Below are positions 23,388 to 31,787 of a DNA stretch of 64,000 nt, one piece after another. Origin of the DNA: an uncultured Rivibacter sp. (GTDB lineage: Bacteria; Pseudomonadota; Gammaproteobacteria; Burkholderiales; Burkholderiaceae); the NCBI GenBank assembly GCA_946480925.1, contig CAMLLU010000003.1, positions 99,889-163,888 on the forward strand, in the 5' to 3' direction. The position numbers were made by a program, and so were the translations under genes. Within the stretch, counting starts at the first letter, position 1. Each line of letters starts with the position of its first letter. Under the pieces are notes generated by a model. It did not search any database and was not told where the DNA came from. It worked only from the letters and a program-made list of their open reading frames with translations.

Positions 23388-24968
23388 TCATTGCGCCTGC
23401 AACGCAAGCCGCAGCACGCCGCTGCGGCTCCAGGTGTCCACTTCCTCGTTGAGCAGGTGCAGGGTGCGCGGGTGCGTCTGTGCCCAGGAGGCCTGCAGTT
23501 GCAGCAGCGCACTGCGCCCGGAACGGTCCAGGCGCGCCACGCCGGCCGGCACGTTGCTGCGCGCGTGGCACAAGATGGTGGCCAGGCGCAGGCACAGCAC
23601 TTGCCATACCAGCGCGTCCTGTGCGAGCCCCGCTTCGAGCTTGCGCAGGCCGCCGCGTTGGCCCAGCACGAGGTCGCTGAGCCGGCGCTGCTGGCTTTGC
23701 GAAAAGCCAGGGGCATCCACGTGCGCCAGCAGGTAGGCACTGTGGCGGTGGTGGTCGTGGTGCGACACCATCATGCCGATCTCGTGCAGCGCGCAAGCCC
23801 AGCCCAACTCGCGCACCGCCTCGAGGTCGGCATCGGGGAAGGCGTCGCGGTACAGATCCAATGCCAGCGTCTGCACGCGCTCGGCCTGGCTTTCGTCGAC
23901 GCTGAAGCGGCGCTGCAGCTCGCGCACCGATGCGTCGCGCATGTCCTTGTGGCGGACGCTGCGTGCCGCGTCGAGGCGGTCGTCGAGATCGAAGATCACC
24001 CCTTGGCGCAAGGCGCCGCGGGTGGGCTGCAGATGGTCGATGCCGAAGTGCATCGCCAGCGTGTAGAGGATGGACAGGCCGCCACCGAGCACCGCGCGCC
24101 GCTCGGGTTTGAGGCCGGGCAGGGTGATGTTGTCCTGATGGCCGGCTGCAAGGCATTGCTCCATGCACCAGCGCAGGCCGTCGGGCGTGATGCTGCCGTC
24201 GCGACTGATGCCGTTGGTCAGCAGCAGCTGCGAGACCGCACCCACCGTGCCGGACGAACCAAGCGCTTCGGTCCAGTGCTCGCGCGCAAACAGCTCCAGC
24301 GCTTCTTCGAGTTCCGCGCCCGCGGCGATTTGGGCGGCGCGGAAAGCGGTTTCGGTAAAACGGCCGTCGCCGAAGTACTTGAGCGACAAGCTCACGCTGC
24401 CCACCTGGAAGGACTCGGCACGCGCCGGGTGCCGGCCCTGGCCCAGGATCATTTCCGTGGAGCGGCCACCGATATCCACCACCAGCCGGGGCTTGTCAGA
24501 AGGCTGCAGCCGTGCCACGCCGGCGTAGATGAGACGGGCTTCCTCGCGGCCCGAGATCACCTCGATCGGATAACCGAGTACGGTGCGAGCCTGCAGAAGG
24601 AAGGCGTCGCGGTTCTTGGCTTCGCGCAGGGTCTGCGTGGCCACAGCCCGCACCTGATGCGGCGCAAAGCCCTTGAGCCGCTGCGCGAAGCGGTCCAGGC
24701 ACGCCAGGCCGCGTCGCACGGCCTCGGGCGTGAGCAGGCCGTTTTCGTCAAGGCCGCCGCCCAGGCGCACGGTCTCCTTCAGGTAGTCGATGCGCTTGTA
24801 GCGCCCCCCACGCGGCAACTCGGCGATTTCGAGTCGAAAGCTGTTGGACCCCATGTCGATGGCGGCCAACAGGCCGGGCCAGCGCGTGGGAGTTTCAAGG
24901 GCAGCGGCAGCGCGCAGGGCATCGACCATGGTTTCCATGCGCGGATTGTCGGTGCATTTCGTGTCCAA
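23388..24968 (-). CDS. ppx: Exopolyphosphatase Ppx/GppA family
   Basis: 526 aa. Hydrolyses polyphosphate from the ends, or pppGpp. ASKHA-fold N-half with AAIDMGSNSFRLEI (phosphate loop), catalytic-region EEARLIYAGV, VVDIGGRSTEMILG, and GSSGTVGAVSQLL; the C-half contains an HD-like helical domain (CALHEIGMMVSHHDHHRHSAYLL). The start may be the ATG at 24968 or an in-frame Met 11-14 codons later (MET or MVD). Together with ppk it forms the polyphosphate cycle of this region. Confidence 0.92.
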   Translation of the reverse strand: MDTKCTDNPRMETMVDALRAAAALETPTRWPGLLAAIDMGSNSFRLEIAELPRGGRYKRIDYLKETVRLGGGLDENGLLTPEAVRRGLACLDRFAQRLKGFAPHQVRAVATQTLREAKNRDAFLLQARTVLGYPIEVISGREEARLIYAGVARLQPSDKPRLVVDIGGRSTEMILGQGRHPARAESFQVGSVSLSLKYFGDGRFTETAFRAAQIAAGAELEEALELFAREHWTEALGSSGTVGAVSQLLLTNGISRDGSITPDGLRWCMEQCLAAGHQDNITLPGLKPERRAVLGGGLSILYTLAMHFGIDHLQPTRGALRQGVIFDLDDRLDAARSVRHKDMRDASVRELQRRFSVDESQAERVQTLALDLYRDAFPDADLEAVRELGWACALHEIGMMVSHHDHHRHSAYLLAHVDAPGFSQSQQRRLSDLVLGQRGGLRKLEAGLAQDALVWQVLCLRLATILCHARSNVPAGVARLDRSGRSALLQLQASWAQTHPRTLHLLNEEVDTWSRSGVLRLALQAQ

Positions 24969-25076
24969 ACCGCGGCGGCGCTTGCGCTTGACACCGTTGA
25001 TAACATCGTTGGTGCAATGGCCGTGCCCCTACGAACGAACAGAGGCGCGGTTTTTTCTTTGCCTCCGGGACTTTCG

Positions 25077-25853
25077 ATGACCCTGCTCTACATCATGCTG
25101 GCCACGTTTGCCGGCGGCGTGCTTTCGGTCGTGATCGCGGCCTGCCTCACGGTCACCGTGCTCAGCAGGCTCGTGCAGCATCTGGTCAGCCTGTCGGCCG
25201 GCGTGCTGCTGGGCACCGCCTTGCTCAACGTGCTGCCCGAGGCCTTCGAAGGTGGCAAGGCCGACGCGCATGCGCTCTTCGTCACGCTGCTGGCAGGGCT
25301 GCTGTTCTTCTTCCTGCTCGAAAAGGCCGAGCTCTACCGTCACAGCCACCATCACGAGGGCGACGATCCGCACCACCACCATCATCACGGCTTCGATGCC
25401 GAACAGGCCGGGCGCGGCGGCTGGAGCGTGCTGCTGGGCGACAGCATCCACAACTTCTGCGACGGGGTCATCATCGCTGCGGCCTTCCTCACCGACGTGC
25501 GACTCGGCGTGGCGACCGCAGTGGCGGTGATCGCGCACGAGATTCCGCAGGAGGTGGGCGACTACATCGTGCTGCTCAACGCCGGCTTCACGCGCATGAA
25601 GGCATTACTGTGGAATGCGTTGTCCGGCATGGCCGGCGTGCTGGGCGGCGTGGTGGGTTACTTTGTCGTGGGGCCGTGGGAGTCGCTGTTCCCGTACCTG
25701 CTGGTGGTGGCGTCCAGCAGCTTCATCTACGTGGCGGTTGCCGATCTCATTCCGCAGCTGCAGCGGCGGTTGTCATTCAAGGAAACGGCCGTGCAGCTTG
25801 CCTGGCTGGCCGTGGGGCTGGTGGCCATCACGCTGATGGCCGGCGGGCACTGA
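25077..25853 (+). CDS. ZIP-family metal transporter
   Basis: 258 aa inner-membrane protein with about seven to eight membrane segments. A His-rich cytoplasmic loop (residues ~85-105: HSHHHEG, DPHHHHHHGF) is followed by the metal-site helices GDSIHNFCDGVIIAAAF and HEIPQEVGDYIVLLNAGF typical of ZIP (zinc/iron uptake). The ATG at 25077 was chosen because family members start MTLLYI; another in-frame ATG 20 codons upstream is possible. A TTGACA at 24988-24993 upstream could be a -35 element. A large palindromic element begins right at the stop codon. Confidence 0.9.
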   Translation: MTLLYIMLATFAGGVLSVVIAACLTVTVLSRLVQHLVSLSAGVLLGTALLNVLPEAFEGGKADAHALFVTLLAGLLFFFLLEKAELYRHSHHHEGDDPHHHHHHGFDAEQAGRGGWSVLLGDSIHNFCDGVIIAAAFLTDVRLGVATAVAVIAHEIPQEVGDYIVLLNAGFTRMKALLWNALSGMAGVLGGVVGYFVVGPWESLFPYLLVVASSSFIYVAVADLIPQLQRRLSFKETAVQLAWLAVGLVAITLMAGGH

Positions 25854-26013
25854 GAAGGTGTGAACGAATCCGCCATGCCCGCTCAGGTCACCAAAAACCG
25901 CCCACTCGTCGTTGCAAATGCTCGCCGTAGCCCGGCTACGGCTGTGCTTTGCGCCTAGATTGGCCGGGTTTTGACGCCCTGCTCGGTCACGCCGAATTCA
26001 TTCACACCTTCTG
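25853..26013. repeat. 160-bp imperfect palindrome (MITE-like or BIME-like element)
   Basis: The ends are inverted: AGAAGGTGTGAACGAAT at the left and ATTCATTCACACCTTCT at the right (16 of 17 pair). The interior continues as an imperfect palindrome (CAAATGC and GCTTTG, ACCGCC and GGGTTTTG) around the centre CCGTAGC-CCG-GCTACGG. It has no open reading frame of note. It fills the space between convergent ZIP and membrane-protein genes, where its RNA would fold into one long hairpin and could end transcription from both sides. Confidence 0.75.
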
Positions 26014-26018
26014 AGCCC

Positions 26019-26285
26019 TCAACCCAGCGCGTTGGCCCAGTCGCAGCGTAGCCGCTGGCTGCGGTGCAGGCGCACACGCAGCCAGCGGTAGATCTCGGGT
26101 GCCAGAAAGGCCAGCAGGCACAGCGGCAGCAGCATTACCTGGTCCAGCAGCAGTGCGGGCGGCACGCCCATCCAGCCCAGCAGCCACAGCGTAAGCACCG
26201 CATCGAACACTTGGTATTCGAGCGGGTGGTCTTGCCGGTGCGCCACATGCCAACGCTTGAGATCGCGGAGCTGGTTGAGGGTCAT
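26019..26285 (-). CDS. Small membrane protein, hypothetical
   Basis: 88 aa, not recognised. Two hydrophobic segments (VFDAVLTLWLLGWMGVPPAL and LLDQVMLLPLCLLAFLAPEI) lie between a basic N-terminus (MTLNQLRDLKRWHVAHRQD) and a basic C-terminus (RWLRVRLHRSQRLRCDW). AGGAGAG precedes the ATG. A palindromic FNR/Anr-like site lies 109 bases upstream. Possibly a helix-hairpin membrane protein. Confidence 0.75.
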   Translation of the reverse strand: MTLNQLRDLKRWHVAHRQDHPLEYQVFDAVLTLWLLGWMGVPPALLLDQVMLLPLCLLAFLAPEIYRWLRVRLHRSQRLRCDWANALG

Positions 26286-26393
26286 GACGCTCTCCTGCCG
26301 GCCGTGGGGCGCCGCCGGGCGTCCCTGACGTCAGTGTAAGTTTGGTGTCAGTGAAATGCACTCCCTTGGGCGCGTGAGCTGGCAGTTTTGTTG

Positions 26394-26409
26394 CTTGACG
26401 AGGGTCAAG
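26394..26409. promoter_or_regulatory. FNR/Anr-like palindrome
   Basis: CTTGAC-GAGG-GTCAAG, a perfect 6-bp-arm palindrome matching the TTGAY-N4-RTCAA form of FNR/Anr/Dnr sites. It overlaps the stop codon of the TetR gene and lies upstream of the 88-aa membrane protein. Confidence 0.45.
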
Positions 26410-27109
26410 TCTTGCGACGGCCTCCGGTAGCCGCCGTGGCTGCAGGCCGGCCATGGCCTTCCAGCACGGCGAGCGCCAACTCCACAGCCGCAGGTGCAAG
26501 TTCGGGCAGGTGCTGGGCGCCTCGGCGGCGCAGGCAGTCGCGCACCAGTTCCTCGAGTCCGCCGGTCAGTGCGAGCAGCGGTTCGTCGCCGATCGGTCCC
26601 AGGCCCGGCTCGCTGAGTTGGCGCAGCGTCCACAGCGCGCGCCATTGCGTCACCCATTGCGACAACACCCAGGCGCGCTGGTCCAGCCCCTGGCGACCGG
26701 CGCCGAGCGCCTCGACAGAAAAGGCCCAGGCCGCCTCGGGCCGGCTGGCCAGCGCCTGCAGATACGCTTCCAGCGCCACACGTGTGCGCTCACGCCAGTC
26801 GTCTTGCGCGACGGTGCGCATGGCTTCGCGGATGGCGCCCAGCAGGCTCTGCATGCCCTCGACATAGGCGGCCATGAAGCAGTCTTCGATGTTGGGGAAC
26901 TGCTCGTAGAAGGTGCGCCGCGACACACCGGCAATCGCAATGACGTCGGCCACCGTGGTCGCCGCATAACCCTTGTCGGCCGCCGCACGCGCCACGGCGT
27001 CGAACATGCGTGCACGCTGTGAAGCCGCCACGGCCTCCCGGGTCAACGGGTGGCGACCGCCACGAGGCAGCGGCGTGGATGATGCTCGTCTGGTTCGCGT
27101 TGCCGGCAT
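26405..27109 (-). CDS. TetR/AcrR family regulator
   Basis: 234 aa. N-terminal HTH (ATTVADVIAIAGVSRRTFYEQFPNIEDCFMAAY, the diagnostic region around residues 50-85). The C-terminal ligand domain is helical and family-variable, and the tail is Ala/Gly/Arg rich. It is divergent from a DUF1304 membrane gene with 67 bases between the starts, where an 18-bp palindrome lies. Likely represses itself and DUF1304. Confidence 0.88.
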   Translation of the reverse strand: MPATRTRRASSTPLPRGGRHPLTREAVAASQRARMFDAVARAAADKGYAATTVADVIAIAGVSRRTFYEQFPNIEDCFMAAYVEGMQSLLGAIREAMRTVAQDDWRERTRVALEAYLQALASRPEAAWAFSVEALGAGRQGLDQRAWVLSQWVTQWRALWTLRQLSEPGLGPIGDEPLLALTGGLEELVRDCLRRRGAQHLPELAPAAVELALAVLEGHGRPAATAATGGRRKT

Positions 27110-27135
27110 GTTCGAAAAACGATAGCATACCGGTA

Positions 27136-27153
27136 AGAAACATCAGTGTTTCT
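27136..27153. promoter_or_regulatory. Probable TetR operator
   Basis: Perfect inverted repeat AGAAACA-TCAG-TGTTTCT between the divergent TetR gene and the DUF1304 gene, the expected location for an autoregulatory operator. Confidence 0.65.
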
Positions 27154-27176
27154 CAAAACTTGCCCGGAGGGTCGAA

Positions 27177-27539
27177 ATGACGATGATTGCCTGTGTGCTG
27201 GTGGCGCTGGTCGCGCTGCTCCATGTCTACATCATGGTGCTGGAGATGGTGTTCTGGGAGCGGCCCCTGGGCCGGCGCGCCTTCGGTCTCACCGAAGAGT
27301 TCGCTCGCGCCTCCAAGACGCTGGCGGCCAACCAGGGGCTCTACAACGGTTTCCTGGCCGCCGGCCTGGCGTGGGGGCTGATCCTCGGTCTGCCCGCGGG
27401 CCGTGCCGTGATGCTGTTCTTCCTGGGGTGCGTCATCGTGGCAGGACTGTTCGGCGCCGCTACGGCCTCGCGCAAGATCCTGTTCGTGCAGGCCGTACCG
27501 GGCGCAGTGGCGTTGGCCGCGGTGCTGGCGGCTGGCTGA
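27177..27539 (+). CDS. DUF1304 family membrane protein
   Basis: 120 aa with four hydrophobic helices. DUF1304 features are visible: HVYIMVLEMVFWERPLGRRAFGLTEE near the N-terminus and ANQGLYNGFLAAGLAWG in the middle. The family is of unknown function and is often next to TetR or MarR regulators, as here. GGAGG lies about 8 bases before the ATG. It is convergent with the lldD-type gene with 16 bases between stops. Confidence 0.88.
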   Translation: MTMIACVLVALVALLHVYIMVLEMVFWERPLGRRAFGLTEEFARASKTLAANQGLYNGFLAAGLAWGLILGLPAGRAVMLFFLGCVIVAGLFGAATASRKILFVQAVPGAVALAAVLAAG

Positions 27540-27555
27540 CGACCGCTGGCGGGCT

Positions 27556-28710
27556 TCAGGCTGTCGGGTAGGTGCCCGGCAGCAGGATGTTCCTGTCGAC
27601 CTTGCGGATGTCGGTATGGCCGCAGAAGGCCATCGTGAGGTCGAGCTCCTTCTGAATGATCTCCAGGCACCTGGTGACGCCGGCCTCACCCATGGCACCC
27701 AGCCCGTAGAGGAAGCTGCGGCCGATGAGCGTGCTGCGCGCGCCCAGCGCCACGGCCTTCAGCACGTCCTGCCCCGAGCGTATGCCGCCATCCATCCACA
27801 CTTCGATGCGATGACTCACCGCTTCGGCGATGGCAGGCATCGCGGCGATGGAGGACTGCGCTCCATCGAGCTGCCGGCCGCCGTGGTTGGAGACGATCAG
27901 CGCATCGGCACCGCTGTCTGCCGCCAGTCGGGCATCTTCGACGTCCATGATCCCTTTCAGGATCAGCTTGCCGCCCCAGCGCTTCTTGATCCATTCGACG
28001 TCGGCCCACGAAAGGCGAGGGTCGAACTGTTCGGCCGTCCATGAACTGAGCGAGGACAGATCGCCCACTCCTTGCGCATGGCCGACGATGTTGCCGAAGC
28101 TGCGGCGCTTCGTGCCCAGCATGCCGAGGCACCAGCGCGGCTTGGTCATCAGGTTGAGGATGTTGGCCAGCGTGGGCTTGGGTGGCGCGGACAGTCCGTT
28201 CTTCAGATCCTTGTGGCGTTGGCCGAGGATCTGCAAGTCCAGCGTGAGCATCAGCGCCGAACAGCGTGCAGCCTTCGCGCGGTCGATCAATCGCAAGATG
28301 AAGTCGCGGTCGCGCATCACGTAGAGCTGAAACCAGAACGGCGCCTTCGTGTGCGCTGCCACGTCCTCGATCGAGCAGATGCTCATGGTCGACAACGTGA
28401 ACGGGATGCCGAACTTCTCGGCCGCGCGCGCCGCGAGGATCTCACCGTCGGCGTGCTGCATGCCGGTGAGGCCGGTGGGCGCGATGGCGACCGGCATGGC
28501 GGCTTCCTGGCCTGCCATCGTCGTGCGGGTGGTGCGGCCTTCCATGTTCAGGGCCACGCGCTGGCGCAGCAGGATCTTCGCGAAGTCGGTTGAATTCGCG
28601 CGGTAGGTGCTTTCGGTCCACGAGCCGCTGTCGGCGTAGTCGTAGAACATGCGAGGCACGCGCCTCTTCGCGAGCACGCGCAGGTCCTCGATGTTGGTGA
28701 TGACGGTCAT
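27556..28710 (-). CDS. lldD: FMN-dependent alpha-hydroxy acid dehydrogenase (L-lactate dehydrogenase-like)
   Basis: 384 aa. Oxidises L-lactate or a related 2-hydroxy acid, passing electrons from FMN to the quinone pool. Family motifs: RMFYDYADSGSWTE near the N-terminus, PTGLTGMQHADGE, WFQLYVMRDRDF, LILKGIMDVEDA and the catalytic His/Arg segment SNHGGRQLDGA, then DGGIRSGQDVLKA. Length and layout fit LldD; mandelate or glycolate oxidase cannot be excluded. A GcvA-like LysR gene lies immediately upstream on the same strand. Confidence 0.85.
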   Translation of the reverse strand: MTVITNIEDLRVLAKRRVPRMFYDYADSGSWTESTYRANSTDFAKILLRQRVALNMEGRTTRTTMAGQEAAMPVAIAPTGLTGMQHADGEILAARAAEKFGIPFTLSTMSICSIEDVAAHTKAPFWFQLYVMRDRDFILRLIDRAKAARCSALMLTLDLQILGQRHKDLKNGLSAPPKPTLANILNLMTKPRWCLGMLGTKRRSFGNIVGHAQGVGDLSSLSSWTAEQFDPRLSWADVEWIKKRWGGKLILKGIMDVEDARLAADSGADALIVSNHGGRQLDGAQSSIAAMPAIAEAVSHRIEVWMDGGIRSGQDVLKAVALGARSTLIGRSFLYGLGAMGEAGVTRCLEIIQKELDLTMAFCGHTDIRKVDRNILLPGTYPTA

Positions 28711-28782
28711 GCGGGCTTGCCTCCGAATCGTCTTGTTTGTGTGCAGCTTGAAGTAACGTCGCGCATGCTCGCGCAGCGGGCT

Positions 28783-29745
28783 TCAGGCGTGACGGAAATT
28801 TTCTCCGCCTGCAGCGGAAATCGACGCCAGTCCGGCTTGCGCAACCTCAGTGCACACCTGCTGCAGCCAGGTGGCGAATTCAGCTGCGGGGCCGGCTGGA
28901 TCTGCCGGCAAGAAGTAGTAAAGCGCGGGCGGAGTGGACAGCACGCGGGCCGACGGCTCGAACAACGGCACCAGCGTGCCGCTTTCGAGCCAGTGGCGGG
29001 CAAGGCTGGGGCGGGCCAGCGCCACGCCTTGCCCGCTGACGGCCGCCTCGAGCGTGAGCCCAAGGTCCACGAGCTTGGGGCCGCGTGCGGGTTCGGGCCA
29101 GTCGAGCCCGGCCGCGCTGAACCATGGTGCCCAGGGCTCCAATGGTGTGCGAAGCAGGGGCGCATGCTGCAAGTCGGCCGGGCGGCGCAGTGGCGGCAGG
29201 CGCTGCAGCAGTGCCGGCGCGGCCACCGGCAGCACCACGTCTTGCATCAGCACGATGCCGCCTTGGGCTGCCGCATCACCATTGCGCACTTCCAGGTCGG
29301 CTTCGATGCCCTTCACGTCGAGATACGGAATGCTCAGCACCACCTCGAGCTCGACGTGCGGGTGCGTGCCGGTGAAGCCTTGAAGCGAGGGCACGAGCAC
29401 CTGCCGTGCAAACGTGGGCGGCGCGGTGATGCGCAGCCGCTGCTGGCGCTGGGCCGTGCGCTGGTGCAACGGCACCTGGGCCAGCAGGCCTAGCGCCGCG
29501 CTTACCGATGCTAGGTATTCCTTGCCTTGCGGGGTAAGCGCCAGCGCCTTGCCGGTGCGCAGCAGCAAGGCCGTGCCGAGCAGGTCTTCGAGTGCGGCCA
29601 CACGCTTGCCGATGGCGCTGGCCGTGACGTGCAGCTCGTCAGCCGCACGCTCGAAGCTGCCGAGCCGCGCAGAAGCCTCGAAGGCGCGCAAACCGTCGAT
29701 GGATGGCAGCCGCAGGTCGGCGCGGGGAGGCAGTGGGGCGCTCAT
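28783..29745 (-). CDS. LysR-family regulator, GcvA-like
   Basis: 320 aa. Winged HTH at residues 15-75 (LRAFEASARLGSFERAADELHVTASAIGKRVAALE), then a substrate-binding domain. The alternative start at 29754 adds three residues. It is on the same strand as the lldD-type gene with 72 bases between, so it may control that gene or be transcribed with it. Confidence 0.88.
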   Translation of the reverse strand: MSAPLPPRADLRLPSIDGLRAFEASARLGSFERAADELHVTASAIGKRVAALEDLLGTALLLRTGKALALTPQGKEYLASVSAALGLLAQVPLHQRTAQRQQRLRITAPPTFARQVLVPSLQGFTGTHPHVELEVVLSIPYLDVKGIEADLEVRNGDAAAQGGIVLMQDVVLPVAAPALLQRLPPLRRPADLQHAPLLRTPLEPWAPWFSAAGLDWPEPARGPKLVDLGLTLEAAVSGQGVALARPSLARHWLESGTLVPLFEPSARVLSTPPALYYFLPADPAGPAAEFATWLQQVCTEVAQAGLASISAAGGENFRHA

Positions 29746-29770
29746 GCAGGGCACTCTAGCAGTGCATGTT

Positions 29771-30664
29771 TCAGCGCTGGCTCAGCGCTTCCAGTGCCCC
29801 GAGCACGATCTCCACCGCCGGCTCCTGTGCCGGGCCACGCCTCAAGGCCAGGCCAAGGCGGCGGCGCAGGGTGGGGCGCAGCGGGCGGATCTGCAGCTGC
29901 GTCTGCAGGCCGGTTGCATCCACGCTGGGCTCCACCGGCAGCACGGAGGCGCCATAGCCCGCCATCACGAGCTTCTTGATGATTTCGTCGTAGCTCAGCT
30001 CGATGCGCGCCTTGGGCGAGAAGCCAGCCTTGGCGAACCAGGCCGCCGTGAGCCGCGACGCGACGGTGCTGCTGTCGTTGAGCACGAGCGGGCGCTGCGC
30101 GAGCCACTGCGGCGTTACCGTGGCCGGCGCCTGCCAGCGCGGCGGGATGTAGGCGGCCATCTGGTCGCTGCGCCAGGGGCGGATCGACAGCCCCACCTCG
30201 GAGGCTACGGGCAGCGAAACGACGGCCATGTCGAGGGTGCCTTCGCGCAGCCGCTGCGCTGCTTGCAGCGTGCCGGTGATGGCCAGTTCGACGTCGATGC
30301 CGGGGTGGTGCTGCGCCAGCCAGTCCAGCACCGAAGGCAGCAGGTGGGTGACGACGACTGTGGATGCGCCGAGCCTCACCCGGCCCACCAGCCCTTGCGC
30401 GTGGCGCTTCACGAGCTGGACCGCTTCGTCGGCATCGCGCAGCAGCGCGCGAGCGCGTTCAACCAGCGCGGCGCCGGCCGACGTGAGCCGCACGCGGCGG
30501 TCCGAACGGTCGAGTAGCTGCGTGCCCAGCCGCGCCTCCAGCTCGCTGATGTGCAGGCTCACGGTGGGCTGCGACAGATGCAAGGCCCGTGCGGCACTCG
30601 AGAACGAGCCGAGCTCGGCGATGGAGATCAGCGTACGCAGTTGGTCGAGGTTGAGCGACCTCAT
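29771..30664 (-). CDS. LysR-family regulator
   Basis: 297 aa. HTH in MRSLNLDQLRTLISIAELGSFSSAARALHLSQPTVSLHI and a full effector domain (VRLGASTVVVTHLLPSVL). It directly precedes the other LysR gene on the same strand (25 bases between). An imperfect palindrome just upstream of the start is a likely autoregulatory site. Target unknown. Confidence 0.88.
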   Translation of the reverse strand: MRSLNLDQLRTLISIAELGSFSSAARALHLSQPTVSLHISELEARLGTQLLDRSDRRVRLTSAGAALVERARALLRDADEAVQLVKRHAQGLVGRVRLGASTVVVTHLLPSVLDWLAQHHPGIDVELAITGTLQAAQRLREGTLDMAVVSLPVASEVGLSIRPWRSDQMAAYIPPRWQAPATVTPQWLAQRPLVLNDSSTVASRLTAAWFAKAGFSPKARIELSYDEIIKKLVMAGYGASVLPVEPSVDATGLQTQLQIRPLRPTLRRRLGLALRRGPAQEPAVEIVLGALEALSQR

Positions 30665-30684
30665 CAGCCTTCCTGATGGATTGA

Positions 30685-30706
30685 TTCAGAAGATGTAACT
30701 TCTCAA
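30685..30706. promoter_or_regulatory. Probable LysR binding site
   Basis: TTCAGAAG-ATGTAA-CTTCTCAA: 8-bp arms with one mismatch, containing a T-N11-A LysR box, 21 bases upstream of the LysR start and between it and the divergent DUF1127 gene. Confidence 0.5.
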
Positions 30707-30779
30707 ATGGTAGGCGCAGGCGCACGATGCCCGCATGCGTACTTTCGCTGCACCGTGGGCTGAAGGCCTCGAGACGACG

Positions 30780-30977
30780 ATGAAGAAGCTGTTGATCTGG
30801 TTGCGAGGCTTGCTGGCACAGCCGCGTTGCGCGCCTGGTGACGCCCAGGCGCTCTATTCGATGACCGAGCGCGAGCTGGCCGATCTGGGCATCGGCCGCG
30901 GCGAGATTTCTTTCTGGCTGGAAGGTGACGCGCAGCGTGAAGCACGGCTCACGCTGCGCAGCCTTGCGCGCCCGTAG
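30780..30977 (+). CDS. DUF1127-domain small protein
   Basis: 65 aa from the MKKLLIWLRGLL start (an upstream in-frame ATG at 30735 is less likely). The DUF1127 motif is YSMTERELADLGIGRGEI. DUF1127 proteins include small regulators that bind RNA-degradation or phosphate/C1 pathways in alphaproteobacteria; here the role is unknown. Its stop is 2 bases from the stop of the convergent cupredoxin-like gene. Confidence 0.82.
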   Translation: MKKLLIWLRGLLAQPRCAPGDAQALYSMTERELADLGIGRGEISFWLEGDAQREARLTLRSLARP

Positions 30978-30979
30978 CG

Positions 30980-31654
30980 TCAGAACAAGCGGCGCTTGCG
31001 AGGCGTGAAGTTCAACTGCCCGCTCAACGACAGCGGCGTGGCGCCCAGCGTCACGCGCTGCCCAGTCTGCTCGGCAAATTGCTCGGGGTGCCAGGGCACC
31101 ACGTCAGCGGGCCCATCGGGCAGGCCTTCCAGCGTGGCCTGGCCTTTCGCATCGGTACGTGCGAACCAGGGGGTATCGCTTACCAGCACGTAACCGCGCA
31201 TCGAAGAATGCAGGTGGCAGGCCAGTGCGTAGCGGCCGGGCGTTTCGAGCTTCGGCTCCAGCGGCTTGATGCTTTGTGGCGCGATGCGTACCTCGAAGTC
31301 CAGCGCACCGGAGGGCGCCGTGCCGCGAATGTGGTGGTCGAACCCGTCGCGGTTTGAAAACCGCAGGGGCGTGCCCGGCACGACGATGGTGAGGAAAGGC
31401 TTGAACTGCATCCTTTCCTGGTCGACCACCACGCTGGAAGGCAGCGCCGGCTTCAGCGTCGAAGCGATGAGCGGGCGCACCAGCACGGCCACATCGGGCG
31501 CGGGCTGGCCATCTTTGTCGAGCACAGTGATCGACAGGGTTGCTGCATGAGTTGCGGTGGCGGCCAGCATGGCCAGCAAGGAGGCCGCAAGTGCAGGGGA
31601 GAACCGAGCGCGGAAGGCGCCGCTTGGGCGGGTGTGGGACTGCGAAGTCGGCAT
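30980..31654 (-). CDS. Exported cupredoxin/MauL-like protein
   Basis: 224 aa. Signal peptide ending ATHA. A plastocyanin-like beta domain follows (FKPFLTIVVPGTPLRFSNRDGFDHHIRG, then ALACHLHSSMRGYVLV), of the kind annotated as methylamine-utilisation-associated. His-His (residues ~115) and Cys-His-x-His are candidate copper ligands. The last part looks like a carboxypeptidase-regulatory fold (AKGQATLEGLPDGPA). ATG 31654 chosen over 31678 for its AGGAG site 7 bases upstream. A 42-aa membrane protein gene lies upstream on the same strand. Confidence 0.78.
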   Translation of the reverse strand: MPTSQSHTRPSGAFRARFSPALAASLLAMLAATATHAATLSITVLDKDGQPAPDVAVLVRPLIASTLKPALPSSVVVDQERMQFKPFLTIVVPGTPLRFSNRDGFDHHIRGTAPSGALDFEVRIAPQSIKPLEPKLETPGRYALACHLHSSMRGYVLVSDTPWFARTDAKGQATLEGLPDGPADVVPWHPEQFAEQTGQRVTLGATPLSLSGQLNFTPRKRRLF

Positions 31655-31787
31655 ACAGGTGCTCCTTGGTCGAAACACCTGGAACTACGGATGCCGCGCC
31701 CGTATGGACGCGGCCGCGTCGTGCACTACGTCACGCAGGGCTGCAGTTCAGCAGCCGCCGCGCTGCTGCCGATGACGGCTGTTCAGC

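Noticed and set aside
25330..25395. His-rich run as a repeat expansion or sequencing artefact
   Set aside because: His-rich cytoplasmic loops are normal in ZIP transporters and the frame continues cleanly.
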